Positions 1-8,113 of a DNA stretch of 34,284 nt are shown in pieces; within the stretch, counting starts at the first letter, position 1; each line of letters starts with the position of its first letter. The translations under genes and the position numbers were made by a program. This stretch comes from JAWLDB01 sp041686915. Lineage in GTDB: Bacteria; Bacillota; UBA994; UBA5500. The DNA is taken from positions 1-34,284 of the forward strand of contig JAWLDB010000010.1 of the NCBI GenBank assembly GCA_041686915.1. Direction: 5' to 3'. The notes below the pieces were generated by a model, which saw only the letters and a program-made list of their open reading frames with translations, was not told the DNA's origin and searched no databases.

Positions 1-968
1 TTGGCTTTCATAACAGTGCCTTTGCCCTTGAAGATGTTATCGACCATTTCTTGTCTGTCGATACCATAGGCCAGGGCTTGGCGCACCAGCTTATCCTTCA
101 AAATAGGATGGGTCTGTTTTAGGCCGATATAGGTGTAACCGTTGTTCGGGAAGTCATAGAAGTTGAACTCATCAGCCAGAGCTGTTTTAATGCGCTCGAT
201 ATCATCAAAGGGGATTGAGCCCATATAGTCGATTTCGCCTGCTTCCAGAGCCGAAAGCATAACCTGGTTGTCCTGGAAGAATTTGTAGCGCACTTGCTCA
301 ATCCACGGGCCCTCTCGCCAGTAGTCCTGGTTAGCTGTCAATACAATATATTGGCCTTTGGACCATTCGCCCCATTTGTAGGGGCCGGTGCCGATTGGCT
401 GTAAGTTGGCCGGGTTCTCGCGCAACTGAGCCACAGGCGTAGCTTCAAAGATGTGCTTAGGAATGATACCTATGGTTAGCTTGGATAGCAAAGATGCATC
501 GGGGTTGCTCAGGTTAAGGATGACCTGATGGTCTCCGTTCACCTCAATACCATCAACACTGCGCAGATCAGTCTTGCGCACCCCGGTATAGTCATCATGT
601 TTGATGGTGTCAAAGGTATACTTAACGTCCGCAGAAGTGAATGGTTGGCCGTCATGCCATTTGATATCCTTACGCAATGTGAAAGTCCAAACCTTGCCAT
701 CCTCGGAGTATTCGATTTTCTCGGCAAGACAGGGGACCATCTCCAGGTTTTCGCCCACTTGCACAAGACCTTGGTAAACTCGAGAGTTGATATTGCCTGA
801 GGGGACATCGGTTGCCAGAATAGGGTTGAAGATGATGGGATCTCCTGTAAGCCCGTAGACAATTTCGCCCTGCACTTCCTTGCCCCCGTCGGTGGTCATG
901 CTGCAGCCAGCCAATAGAGAGATTGTCAAGCCAACAGCGAGTAGTAGAGCCAGTAGACGTTTGGTCAT
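1..968 (-). CDS. ABC transporter substrate-binding lipoprotein, DppA/OppA family (partial, C-terminus outside window)
   Basis: Extracellular solute-binding protein of family 5 (SBP_bac_5), which captures oligopeptides, dipeptides or nickel for an ABC importer. I translated the minus strand from ATG at 968-966 and it stays open to base 1, giving 322 codons of an expected 500 or so. Residues 1-21 form a lipoprotein signal peptide ending in LLAGC, with Cys22 as the lipidation site. Family landmarks follow: GDPIIFNP near residue 42, then LAEKIEYSEDGKVWTFTLR, IKWHDGQPFTSADVKYTFD, and GTGPYKWGEW further on. The start is set by AAAGGAGG six bases upstream of the second of two close ATGs. The gene is divergent from xerD and no permease gene is visible. 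The substrate cannot be told from sequence. The family call is firm and the ligand is open. Confidence 0.93.
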   Translation of the reverse strand, partial: MTKRLLALLLAVGLTISLLAGCSMTTDGGKEVQGEIVYGLTGDPIIFNPILATDVPSGNINSRVYQGLVQVGENLEMVPCLAEKIEYSEDGKVWTFTLRKDIKWHDGQPFTSADVKYTFDTIKHDDYTGVRKTDLRSVDGIEVNGDHQVILNLSNPDASLLSKLTIGIIPKHIFEATPVAQLRENPANLQPIGTGPYKWGEWSKGQYIVLTANQDYWREGPWIEQVRYKFFQDNQVMLSALEAGEIDYMGSIPFDDIERIKTALADEFNFYDFPNNGYTYIGLKQTHPILKDKLVRQALAYGIDRQEMVDNIFKGKGTVMKA

Positions 969-1313
969 ATACATCCTCCTTTGAGTAGTTTGTGATCCGC
1001 CGTGAAGCTTCAGCAGCATGCGGAAACGACGCTCTAATACTGATGATATTGGTGTCGCGGTGGCCAAAATACTTGATTTTTTGGATTTGTACTGCACTTA
1101 TTTGCGGTAATCCCGCATGCATTTGGCAGCAGCAATCTAATATCAATCTATGAACAAGCATGGACCTGCATGACGTTAACTTGGACAAGGTGTAACTTGG
1201 AATTTACATAATCACATCAGTAAAGGAGGATTTGGGCCTTAAGGTGTGGAATACTAAGCGTGCATTCATTTCAAAACAGAATTGCGAATTAAGTGTAGCT
1301 TGGAGGATGCTTC
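969..1313. other. Divergent intergenic region with no supported gene
   Basis: These 345 bases separate the minus-strand lipoprotein gene from xerD and must hold both promoters, but I could not pick out a convincing -35/-10 pair for either. A textbook ribosome-binding site, AAAGGAGG at 1222-1229, is not followed by a well-spaced ATG. TTG lies two bases after it and GTG fourteen. The frame opened there runs on into xerD out of frame and encodes nothing recognisable. Confidence 0.6.
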
Positions 1314-2201
1314 ATGGATCAGCTGGTTGCAGAATATCTGGCCTATTTGAGCGTGGAACGTGGTTTGGCGGGCAATACCCTGGAAGCCTACGGCCGCGAC
1401 TTACGCCAATTTACTCAGTTCCTGGCCGCACGGGCAATTCCCGGCGTGGAGAAAACTGACCGGGAGACAATCCGAGGTTATCTGGAGGATTTGCGGAACC
1501 GGGGCAGAGCTACTTCCACTATTTCGCGTAGCCTGGCATCCTTGAAGTCTTTCTATCAGTTCCTCGTTCGAGAGGACTATCTGAATGAGGATCCAACTGC
1601 CAATATGGAATCTCCTAAAGTAGAAAAAAGGCTCCCGCATGTGCTCACTCTTCCCGAGGTGGAAGCGCTGCTTAGCCAGCCCGATGCTTCCGAGCCGGCC
1701 AGCCTTCGGGACAAAGCTATGCTGGAAGTGCTCTATGCGACTGGTATCAGAGTTTCCGAACTGGTATCACTCGACGTTATCGATGTCCATATCGATGCCG
1801 GCTATTTGCGCTGTTTGGGAAAGGGCTCGAAGGAGCGCATTGTGCCATTAGGTTCGATTGCACTTAAAGCGCTTGATCAGTACCTGCAGTCTGCGCGTGG
1901 CAAGCTGGTGAAATCACCGGAAGAGGATGCACTGTTTGTCAATCATCATGGCAGGCGTTTGACGCGTCAAGGATTCTGGAAAATCATCAAACGTTATGCC
2001 CGGCTGGCCAACATAGATGAAAACATTACTCCGCATACCTTGCGTCACTCTTTTGCCACACATCTGCTGGAAAACGGGGCCGATCTCCGTTCAGTTCAGG
2101 AGATGCTTGGTCATGCTGATATTTCTACCACTCAGATATATACTCACGTAACCAGGAATAAGCTTAAAGAAGTCTATCAAAAGGCGCATCCCCGCGCCTA
2201 A
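1314..2201 (+). CDS. xerD: Site-specific tyrosine recombinase XerD
   Basis: Cytoplasmic recombinase that, usually with XerC and FtsK, resolves chromosome dimers at dif. The 295 residues match the family size (298 in E. coli XerD). The N-terminal SAM-like DNA-binding domain is about residues 1-90 and the catalytic domain about 105-290. All catalytic residues are visible: Arg146 (TGIRVSEL), Lys170 (GKGSKER), His241 and Arg244 (HTLRHSFATH), His267 (LGHADI) and nucleophile Tyr276 (IYTHV). The start ATG has GGAGG seven bases upstream. deoB begins 13 bases after the stop, so xerD probably heads an operon with deoB and pdp. No phage or element genes lie nearby, which argues for a housekeeping Xer protein. 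A XerC or CodV-like role cannot be wholly excluded from sequence alone. Confidence 0.94.
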   Translation: MDQLVAEYLAYLSVERGLAGNTLEAYGRDLRQFTQFLAARAIPGVEKTDRETIRGYLEDLRNRGRATSTISRSLASLKSFYQFLVREDYLNEDPTANMESPKVEKRLPHVLTLPEVEALLSQPDASEPASLRDKAMLEVLYATGIRVSELVSLDVIDVHIDAGYLRCLGKGSKERIVPLGSIALKALDQYLQSARGKLVKSPEEDALFVNHHGRRLTRQGFWKIIKRYARLANIDENITPHTLRHSFATHLLENGADLRSVQEMLGHADISTTQIYTHVTRNKLKEVYQKAHPRA

Positions 2202-2214
2202 GGGAGCTGAGGTC

Positions 2215-3372
2215 TTGAGACGAGCCATCGTCATCGTGCTGGACAGCGTCGGCATTGGCGAAATGCCTGACGCTCATCGTTTTGGAGATGGCGGCAGCAA
2301 TACTTTGGGCAACATTCTGCATACTGTTCCGGCAAGCTTGCCCAACCTGCAGTGCCTTGGTCTGGGCAATTTGCTTTCTGCAGGAGCATTGCACAGTGTT
2401 CCCAAGCCTGAAGCTGTCGTTACCCGGATAGCCACACGCTCGCCAGGGAAAGACACGCTGACCGGGCATTGGGAGATGATGGGCTATCCTCAGGCTGAAC
2501 CTTTTCCTACATATCCGTATGGTTTTCCCGTGCCTGTTATCGACTTGGTAAAGTCAATCAGCGGTAGACCGGTTCTGGGCAACGTAGTTGCCTCTGGCAC
2601 CGAGATTATCCGCGAGCTTGGAGACGAACAGATTACACGAGCAGGCTTGATCGTCTACACCTCAGCTGACAGCGTATTGCAGATAGCTGCACATGAGGCC
2701 ATCGTACCGGTTGAAGAGCTGCATCGCATCTGTGCAGAAGTGCACACGGCTATGCTAGTTTCAGAATATCGGGTGGCGAGAGTGATTGCCAGGCCGTTTG
2801 AAGGGCAATCGCCCTTTACGCGCACCGCGAGACGAAGGGACTTTTCTGTACGTCCAGGGCATACGCTGCTTAATACCGTGGAGGACAGCGGAGGAGAGGT
2901 CATAGCTGTAGGGAAGATCACTGATATCTTTGCGGGAAGCGGCATCACCCGTAAGTTCAAGACAGCTGACAATGCAGAAGGTATAGCCAAGACGCTACAG
3001 ATAATCCAGTCAGGTGACGGAAACCTGGTTTTTACCAACCTGGTGGATTTTGATATGCTGTATGGTCATCGCAATGATCCAATCGGGTATGCTCAAGCGT
3101 TGGAGCAATTTGACCACACAGTGCCCGCCTTACTATCTGCTCTGCAGCCTGAAGACTTACTGCTGATTACGGCAGACCATGGATGTGATCCCACAACTCC
3201 CAGTACAGATCATTCTCGGGAGTATGTTCCATGCATAGCCTATAAACACGGCGGTGTGGAAGGTGCAAGAATAGCTGACAGGGAAACCTTATGTGACATT
3301 GGAGCCACAGTAGCTGAATGGCTGGGCTTGCCCGTCCTGGAATGTGGTCGGAGCTTCCTGGCTGAGCTGTAG
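2215..3372 (+). CDS. deoB: Phosphopentomutase
   Basis: Interconverts (deoxy)ribose 1-phosphate and 5-phosphate in nucleoside catabolism and salvage. It is a Mn-dependent enzyme of the alkaline-phosphatase superfamily. The 385 residues fit the family. Metal-site and active-site motifs are present: VLDSVGIGEMPDA at the N-terminus (Asp10), KDTLTGHWEMMG at 79-90 containing the conserved threonine region, DFDMLYGHR in the middle and ADHGCDPTT..TDHSRE near the C-terminus. The start is TTG at 2215, supported by GGGAG eight bases upstream and by the family N-terminus. The gene lies 13 bases after xerD and 12 before pdp. Pdp releases the sugar phosphates that DeoB isomerises, so the pair works in one pathway. 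Confidence 0.96.
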   Translation: MRRAIVIVLDSVGIGEMPDAHRFGDGGSNTLGNILHTVPASLPNLQCLGLGNLLSAGALHSVPKPEAVVTRIATRSPGKDTLTGHWEMMGYPQAEPFPTYPYGFPVPVIDLVKSISGRPVLGNVVASGTEIIRELGDEQITRAGLIVYTSADSVLQIAAHEAIVPVEELHRICAEVHTAMLVSEYRVARVIARPFEGQSPFTRTARRRDFSVRPGHTLLNTVEDSGGEVIAVGKITDIFAGSGITRKFKTADNAEGIAKTLQIIQSGDGNLVFTNLVDFDMLYGHRNDPIGYAQALEQFDHTVPALLSALQPEDLLLITADHGCDPTTPSTDHSREYVPCIAYKHGGVEGARIADRETLCDIGATVAEWLGLPVLECGRSFLAEL

Positions 3373-3384
3373 GGGGTCTAGAAA

Positions 3385-4689
3385 ATGAGAGCTTTAGACA
3401 TAATTTCCGCCAAACGGGATGGTGGTGAACACTCAGCCAGTGAGCTGGAGTTCATGCTGACTGGTTATCTGGATGGCCAGATCCCTGATTACCAGATGTC
3501 CGCCTGGCTAATGGCTGTTTATCTGCGGGGTATGAGTGATAATGAGACAGTCGCGCTCACCAGGGCTATGCTGGCAACAGGAGAAGCTATGGATTTAAGT
3601 GGCTTCACGCGTCCTACTGTCGATAAACACAGCACTGGTGGAGTGGGCGACAAAATTAGTCTGGTGCTCGGGCCTGCGTTAGCTGCTGTCGGCATGGTGG
3701 TTGGTAAGCTGACAGGACGGGGACTCGGACATACCGGGGGTACCATCGATAAGCTGGAGAGTATTCCGGGATTCACTACAGACTTGAGCCGTAACCAGTT
3801 TGACCATTTGCTCAGGACGGTTGGCATGTCATTGATTGGTGCTGGACCAGGTTTGGCGCCTGCAGATAAGCGGCTTTATGCTCTACGCGATGTGACAGCA
3901 ACAGTTGGCAGTATACCGCTGATTGCCAGCTCCATTATGTGCAAAAAACTGGCGGGCGGAGCAGAACACATTGTGCTTGATGTCAAGACAGGTCGCGGAG
4001 CTTTCCTGCCCGACATTGAGCAGTCCAGGGAACTAGCCCGACTAATGATTGCCATTGGTAAATCCTTCGGCAGAAAGGTGACAGCGGTACTTAGCAGCAT
4101 GGACCAGCCGCTAGGCTTCGCTGTCGGCAATAGCCTCGAAGTAAAAGAGGCAGTAGCAGTGCTGCGGGGGCAGGGGCCAGCTGACGTTAGAGATCTGACG
4201 GTAACCCTGGGAGCAGAATTGGTGATGCTTGCCGGGCTAGCGGATCATCATGCGGCTGCTGTGCAATTACTGAATGAAGTGCTGGATTCGGGCAAGGCTT
4301 GGAGCAAGTTTAGCGAATTTGTAGCCGGGCAAGGTGGTGACAGCAACACCGTCGAAAACCTTGAACTGCTGCCGGAAGCTCAATGCAAACTGTCTGTTGA
4401 AGCCCATGATTCGGGATATGTTCATGACATAGATGCACTCGCTGTCGGTCACTGTGCCATGCTTACCGGGGCAGGCAGAGAGCGCAAGGAAGACAATATT
4501 GACTACGCTGCCGGCATACTGCTCAAATGTGAGCATGGTACCAAAGTAGAAAAAGGTCAGGAAATCGCTACCTTGCATGGGAATGACTTGGGTAAGCTTG
4601 AGAGCCTAGTGCCACGCTTGAGAGCAGCCATTACCATTGAATCAGGTATTCCAGCCAAAAAGCAATTAGTTATCGAAACGATTCGTTAA
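3385..4689 (+). CDS. pdp: Pyrimidine-nucleoside (thymidine) phosphorylase
   Basis: Phosphorolyses uridine, thymidine or deoxyuridine to free base and (deoxy)ribose 1-phosphate, which DeoB then converts to the 5-phosphate. At 434 residues it is full length for the type II nucleoside phosphorylase family. Visible landmarks are the helical N-terminal domain (EFMLTGYLDGQIPDYQMSAW), the phosphate-binding stretch VDKHSTGGVGDKIS, the signature LTGRGLGHTGGTIDKLE, and KTGRGAF in the catalytic domain. The ATG is preceded by AGGGGGT. It ends the xerD-deoB-pdp unit, with an intrinsic terminator one base past the stop. The SxGRGLGHTGGTxDKLES signature is shared with E. coli DeoA, so thymidine-specific versus broad pyrimidine specificity is not settled. 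Gene order favours the Gram-positive Pdp type. Confidence 0.95.
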   Translation: MRALDIISAKRDGGEHSASELEFMLTGYLDGQIPDYQMSAWLMAVYLRGMSDNETVALTRAMLATGEAMDLSGFTRPTVDKHSTGGVGDKISLVLGPALAAVGMVVGKLTGRGLGHTGGTIDKLESIPGFTTDLSRNQFDHLLRTVGMSLIGAGPGLAPADKRLYALRDVTATVGSIPLIASSIMCKKLAGGAEHIVLDVKTGRGAFLPDIEQSRELARLMIAIGKSFGRKVTAVLSSMDQPLGFAVGNSLEVKEAVAVLRGQGPADVRDLTVTLGAELVMLAGLADHHAAAVQLLNEVLDSGKAWSKFSEFVAGQGGDSNTVENLELLPEAQCKLSVEAHDSGYVHDIDALAVGHCAMLTGAGRERKEDNIDYAAGILLKCEHGTKVEKGQEIATLHGNDLGKLESLVPRLRAAITIESGIPAKKQLVIETIR

Positions 4690-4690
4690 A

Positions 4691-4715
4691 AGGCGTGGCA
4701 TAGCCGCGCCTTTTT
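4691..4715 (+). terminator. Intrinsic terminator after pdp
   Basis: A 9-bp stem (AGGCGTGGC / GCCGCGCCT, one G-T wobble) with an ATA loop is followed directly by TTTTT. It closes the xerD-deoB-pdp unit. Confidence 0.9.
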
Positions 4716-4787
4716 CATCGTGTTCCTCCTGCATTTTTAGCCCAGTTCGGGGTAAAGCTAAGCTTAGACTGGAAGGGAGGAATCTAT

Positions 4788-6005
4788 TTGAAGCCCTTTA
4801 AATACTCATTTGTTGTGTTGATGTTACTGACGTTAATTTGCCTTCCTGCTGCACAGGCATTCGCTTTGCCTGCCAGTAACCTGCCTGTAATGGCCTTGGC
4901 AATCGAAGAGAGCTTGCAGGCGAAAGCAGCGATTTTGGTGGACATGGGTACAGGCACAACCTTGATTGAAAAACTGCCTGACGAACGGATGCCAATCGCC
5001 AGTATAACCAAGGTAATGACCATGCTGTTGGCGATGGAAGCGTTGGAAGACGGCAGAATTACGTTGGAAGAAGAACTTGTCGCAACACCGCACGCTTGTA
5101 GCTATGGCGGGTCTCAGATTTACCTTGAAGCCGGCGAGCGCTTCTCTGTTAAGGATATGTTAATGGCAGTAACTATCAAGTCTGCCAATGACGCGGCCAT
5201 AGCGCTAGCTGAGCATATCGCCGGATCAGAGTCTGCGTTCGTTGCCTTGATGAACAAGCGGGCTAAAGAACTGGGCCTCGAGAATACCCACTTCGTTAAC
5301 GCCTGCGGGCTAGATGATTTCAGTGTGATGGGTGATCCAAGCGACCGACCGTATTCCACTGCCCGCGATGTGGCAACCATGTCCAAGGCCCTGCTCAAGT
5401 ACCATGATCAGCTAAAAGAGTGGTTGACGACCCGCATCACATACCTGCAGCGCTCCAAGGGGCCGATAGAGCTGTATAACACCAATCACCGCTTCATTCG
5501 CAACTATCAAGGTGGAGACGGGCTAAAAACTGGTTTGACGGACGAAGCAGGCTGGTGTTTGACTGCAACCGCAATACGTGGGGATCTACGCTTGATTGGG
5601 GTTGTCCTCGGCGCTGTAAACGACCAGGCGCGCTATCAGGATATCGCTACTTTGCTCAACTACGGCTTCGCCAATTTTGCCGGCAAGAACATTGTATCTG
5701 CCGGGGAGTTTGTGCAAACCGTCCCGATTAATAGAGGTGTTAATACCGAGCTCGATGTAGTGGCTGAGAAGACACTCTCCGCGCTTCTCAAGAAAGGTGA
5801 GTCGGGTGAGGCTTACGAGAAAGTGATAACCTGGCAAGAACCTCTATTTGCTCCCGTCAAGCAGGGCACTGTCGTGGGCGAAATGAGCGTGGTCAAGGAC
5901 GGCAAAACCATCGGTACTGTTAACTTGGTGGCGGGAACTGACGTACGAAAGCTAAACTACCTGGGAATATTCGGTCGCTTCTTTAGCAAGCTGACCGGAA
6001 AGTAG
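4788..6005 (+). CDS. dacF: Serine D-Ala-D-Ala carboxypeptidase, DacF-type
   Basis: Penicillin-binding protein of the S11 peptidase family that trims the terminal D-Ala of peptidoglycan stem peptides. In Bacillus, DacF is made in the forespore and tunes cortex cross-linking. The 405 residues start with a signal peptide (hydrophobic stretch about 8-25). Active-site motifs are complete: SxxK as Ser72-Ile-Thr-Lys75, SxN as Ser132-Ala-Asn134, and KTG at 247-249. A PBP5-type C-terminal domain follows, and residues 385-405 could be an amphipathic membrane anchor. The start is TTG at 4788 with GGGAGG seven bases upstream. Position directly before spoIIA-sigF is the same as in B. subtilis and is the main reason for DacF rather than another DacA-like protein. 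Unlike a simple dacF-spoIIA operon, a terminator and a promoter separate it from spoIIAA. Confidence 0.92.
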   Translation: MKPFKYSFVVLMLLTLICLPAAQAFALPASNLPVMALAIEESLQAKAAILVDMGTGTTLIEKLPDERMPIASITKVMTMLLAMEALEDGRITLEEELVATPHACSYGGSQIYLEAGERFSVKDMLMAVTIKSANDAAIALAEHIAGSESAFVALMNKRAKELGLENTHFVNACGLDDFSVMGDPSDRPYSTARDVATMSKALLKYHDQLKEWLTTRITYLQRSKGPIELYNTNHRFIRNYQGGDGLKTGLTDEAGWCLTATAIRGDLRLIGVVLGAVNDQARYQDIATLLNYGFANFAGKNIVSAGEFVQTVPINRGVNTELDVVAEKTLSALLKKGESGEAYEKVITWQEPLFAPVKQGTVVGEMSVVKDGKTIGTVNLVAGTDVRKLNYLGIFGRFFSKLTGK

Positions 6006-6024
6006 TCCTTGGGTTTCAGATATA

Positions 6025-6050
6025 AGCAGCGCCGAAGCGGCGCTGCTTTT
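6025..6050 (+). terminator. Intrinsic terminator after dacF
   Basis: A 9-bp perfect stem (AGCAGCGCC / GGCGCTGCT), extendable by one G-C pair inside the loop, is followed by a T-rich run. It separates dacF transcription from the spoIIA genes. Confidence 0.88.
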
Positions 6051-6077
6051 GCTTACTGTAGTTTCACCTATGGCCTT

Positions 6078-6107
6078 GCAGGAAAATAGTACCTAAGGTC
6101 AGAATTA
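6078..6107 (+). promoter_or_regulatory. Candidate sigma-H promoter of the spoIIA operon
   Basis: GCAGGAAAA (6078-6086) and TCAGAATTA (6099-6107) match the sigma-H consensus RnAGGAwWW and RnnGAATww at every position but one, with a 12-base spacer. In B. subtilis spoIIA is transcribed by sigma-H, and this site lies between the dacF terminator and spoIIAA, as expected. No transcript start is known here, so the call rests on the motif plus the position. Confidence 0.7.
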
Positions 6108-6191
6108 GGAAAAGGGCGAGTCGTAATTGTCCGGTCCCGGTACTGAAAGCTAAAGCTAAAACTTTAATAACAAGGAAACGGGGGATGAGCA

Positions 6192-6527
6192 TTGCATCTT
6201 GAGATGGAGTTAAAGAAGCGCGTCCTGATTGTCAGACTCACTGGAGAGTTGGATCATCATTCGGCGGACAGCCTGCGTAAAGCCGTCGAACAGGAACTGG
6301 ACAAGGAAGTTGCCAACACGGTTTTGCTGAGTCTTGATGGACTTACCTTCATGGATAGCTCAGGTCTTGGAGTAATCCTGGGGCGTTATCGTCGGCTCAA
6401 CCAAGCGGGCGGAAAAATGGCGGCTTGCAACCTCAAGCCACAAGTGCAACGCATATTTGAGTTATCCGGGCTTACTCGCATTATGAACATTTACAGAACA
6501 GAGATCGATGCTCTGGAGCGCCTTTAG
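6192..6527 (+). CDS. spoIIAA: Anti-sigma-F factor antagonist SpoIIAA
   Basis: STAS-domain anti-anti-sigma factor. Unphosphorylated SpoIIAA binds SpoIIAB and frees sigma-F in the forespore. SpoIIAB phosphorylates it and the phosphatase SpoIIE reactivates it. The 111 residues carry the phosphorylation motif FMDSSGLGVILGRY with Ser56 in the place of B. subtilis Ser58, and the LTGELDHH motif near the N-terminus. The start is TTG at 6192 with a run of five G seven bases upstream. The in-frame ATG at 6204 lacks such a site. The ATG at 6185 is out of frame and stops after five codons. spoIIAB follows 17 bases downstream. Confidence 0.97.
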   Translation: MHLEMELKKRVLIVRLTGELDHHSADSLRKAVEQELDKEVANTVLLSLDGLTFMDSSGLGVILGRYRRLNQAGGKMAACNLKPQVQRIFELSGLTRIMNIYRTEIDALERL

Positions 6528-6544
6528 GCAGGAGGCTTGAAAAA

Positions 6545-6994
6545 ATGAGAGTAACAAACCATATGACGCTTGAGTTCCCCAGCCTATCGCGCAACGAGAG
6601 CTTCGCGAGACAAGCTGTAGCGGCCTTTGCTCTGCAGGCTGGCGATTGGACCGTGCAGGAGCTGGATGAAATTACGACTGCCATTTCTGAGGCCGTGACT
6701 AATGCCATCATTCATGGCTATGAAAATGAGGAAGGTACAGTCCGCATACGGGCCAATATCCTTGATGACAGAGGAGTGGAGGTTTTTGTCGAGGATGATG
6801 GTATAGGCATTCCTGATGTAGCGCAGGCGCGCGAGCCTATGTTCACTACCAAGTCTGAACAGGAGCGTACCGGCATGGGGTTTTCCTTCATGGAAAGCTT
6901 CATGGATGAGCTAGAGGTCACTTCCACGCCCAGCAAAGGTACGGTTGTAAGAATGGTAAAATGGCTGGCGCCTGCTCATCATGCACTCTCGTGA
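6545..6994 (+). CDS. spoIIAB: Anti-sigma-F factor / serine kinase SpoIIAB
   Basis: GHKL-fold protein that holds sigma-F inactive before septation and phosphorylates SpoIIAA with ATP. The 149 residues contain the N-box EAVTNAIIHGY (Glu49 as putative catalytic base, Asn53 for Mg-ATP), the G1 box EDDGIGIP (83-90) and the G2 box TGMGFSFM (109-116). The start ATG is preceded by GGAGG. It sits between its two partners, spoIIAA and sigF, in the canonical order, and the 10-base gap to sigF holds that gene's ribosome-binding site. Confidence 0.97.
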   Translation: MRVTNHMTLEFPSLSRNESFARQAVAAFALQAGDWTVQELDEITTAISEAVTNAIIHGYENEEGTVRIRANILDDRGVEVFVEDDGIGIPDVAQAREPMFTTKSEQERTGMGFSFMESFMDELEVTSTPSKGTVVRMVKWLAPAHHALS

Positions 6995-7004
6995 GGGGTT
7001 GCCT

Positions 7005-7766
7005 ATGCGCGATCATATCAGGAACAGCGAGCTGTTAACCGACCGAGAAACAAAAGAACTGCTGGCCAGAGCGCAAGCTGGTGACGATCATGCTAGAGAA
7101 CGGTTAGTGCAGTGCAACCTGCGGCTCGTGAAGTCCCTGATCAGTCGTTTTGCCCACCGGCAACACGAGATCGAGGACATTTACCAACTCGGCTGCATTG
7201 GCCTGATCAAAGCAATAGACCGTTTTGACCTGAATCAGGAAGTAAAGTTCTCTACTTATGCTGTGCCTTTGATCCTCGGTGAAATCCGGCGTTACTTGCG
7301 GGATAACGGTCCGATTAAGGTAAGCCGCGGTCTAAAAGAGTTGGCCATGAAAGCCAAACGCGAACGGGAGACGCTCCGGCGCAGCCTAGGGCGGGAAGCC
7401 ACAATGGAGGAGTTAGCGGCGGCTCTGGAGGTCAAGCCGGAGCAGCTTGTGATGGCACAGGAAGCGACTAGCCAACCTGCATCTCTGCACGAGGAGATAT
7501 ATCAGGACGACGGTAATCCGATTTATGTCCTCGATCATCTGACAGAAGACGAAGAGCCTGACAGTTCCTGGGTGGACAGCATCGCGTTACAAGAAGTTCT
7601 GCTTGACCTTACTCCACGGGAGCAACAGATTGTGCGCATGCGATATTTTCAAGGCAAAACCCAGACAGAGATTGCATCTCGATTCCATGTTTCGCAAGTG
7701 CAAATCTCAAGGTTGGAAAAGCGTATTCTAATGAAGCTGAGATCACGTTTAGTGGATAATGGGTAA
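7005..7766 (+). CDS. sigF: RNA polymerase forespore sigma factor sigma-F
   Basis: First compartment-specific sigma factor of sporulation, active in the forespore. From ATG at 7005 it has 253 residues (255 in B. subtilis). Region 2 spans roughly residues 30-105 with DIYQLGCIGLIKAIDRFD and FSTYAVPLILGEIRRYLRD. Region 3 follows (KVSRGLKEL), and region 4 carries the helix-turn-helix QTEIASRFHVSQVQISRLEK. I prefer 7005 over the upstream in-frame ATG at 6981 because GAGGGG lies six bases before it, whereas 6981 would overlap the end of spoIIAB without a visible site. Sequence and gene order separate it from the closely related sigma-G. Confidence 0.97.
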   Translation: MRDHIRNSELLTDRETKELLARAQAGDDHARERLVQCNLRLVKSLISRFAHRQHEIEDIYQLGCIGLIKAIDRFDLNQEVKFSTYAVPLILGEIRRYLRDNGPIKVSRGLKELAMKAKRERETLRRSLGREATMEELAAALEVKPEQLVMAQEATSQPASLHEEIYQDDGNPIYVLDHLTEDEEPDSSWVDSIALQEVLLDLTPREQQIVRMRYFQGKTQTEIASRFHVSQVQISRLEKRILMKLRSRLVDNG

Positions 7767-7772
7767 ACTAAT

Positions 7773-7801
7773 GAGCGCAGGGCTAACTGTGCTCTTTTTT
7801 T
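7773..7801 (+). terminator. Intrinsic terminator after sigF
   Basis: An 8-bp stem (GAGCGCAG / CTGTGCTC, one G-T pair) with a six-base loop is followed by seven T. It ends the spoIIA-sigF transcript. Confidence 0.88.
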
Positions 7802-7903
7802 ATTCCAATCTTTGGTACTCGTCGCTTGACTGGTGTCCGAGTAAACACTTTCTACTTTGACAATACTAAGCCAAGAAAACAGATTTTGAGGGAGGTGGCA
7901 GTC

Positions 7904-8113
7904 TTGCTCTACCGTGGGATGCGCGCCCGCATAGCGTTATTGTCATTAGTCGCCGTATTGCTTGTGGCCGTTACAGGGTGGCTGATTTGGTCTCACTCAG
8001 CAAATCGCACACCGGCTGGCGCTACTCTGGTCTGGGCTGATGAGGACGGGTCACCTCCGAAGCAAGTGATACAATCGTATCAACAAATTCCCACAAGGAG
8101 GAGAAAAGTATGA
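7904..8113 (+). CDS. Small single-pass membrane protein of unknown function
   Basis: I do not recognise this 69-residue protein. From TTG at 7904 it has a basic N-terminus (LYRGMRARIA), one strong transmembrane helix at about residues 10-25 (LLSLVAVLLVAVTGWLIW), and a short polar tail ending in RRRKV. The start is chosen because GAGGGAGG precedes it with normal spacing. The longer frame from 7826 lacks a site and would put polar sequence before the helix. Its stop overlaps the dodecin start as ATGA, so the two are probably translationally coupled. Position between sigF and spoVAC suggests a sporulation link. That is inference from context only. Confidence 0.6.
   Translation: MLYRGMRARIALLSLVAVLLVAVTGWLIWSHSANRTPAGATLVWADEDGSPPKQVIQSYQQIPTRRRKV

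Noticed and set aside
670..1188. Minus-strand frame of 172 residues covering the lipoprotein start
   Set aside because: It overlaps the clear lipoprotein gene in another frame and resembles no protein. The lipoprotein frame explains the region.
1232..1459. Open frame of 75 residues behind the AAAGGAGG at 1222
   Set aside because: TTG is only two bases from the site and most of the frame lies out of frame inside xerD. Composition does not look like a protein.
1314..2201. Tyrosine recombinase as sign of an integrated element
   Set aside because: Full-length XerD with housekeeping neighbours, no tRNA-embedded repeat or element genes at either side.
7820..7890. TTGACT (7826) and TTGACA (7858) as promoters for the small protein/dodecin pair
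   Set aside because: No acceptable -10 at 16-18 bases. The second would also place the start too near the ribosome-binding site.
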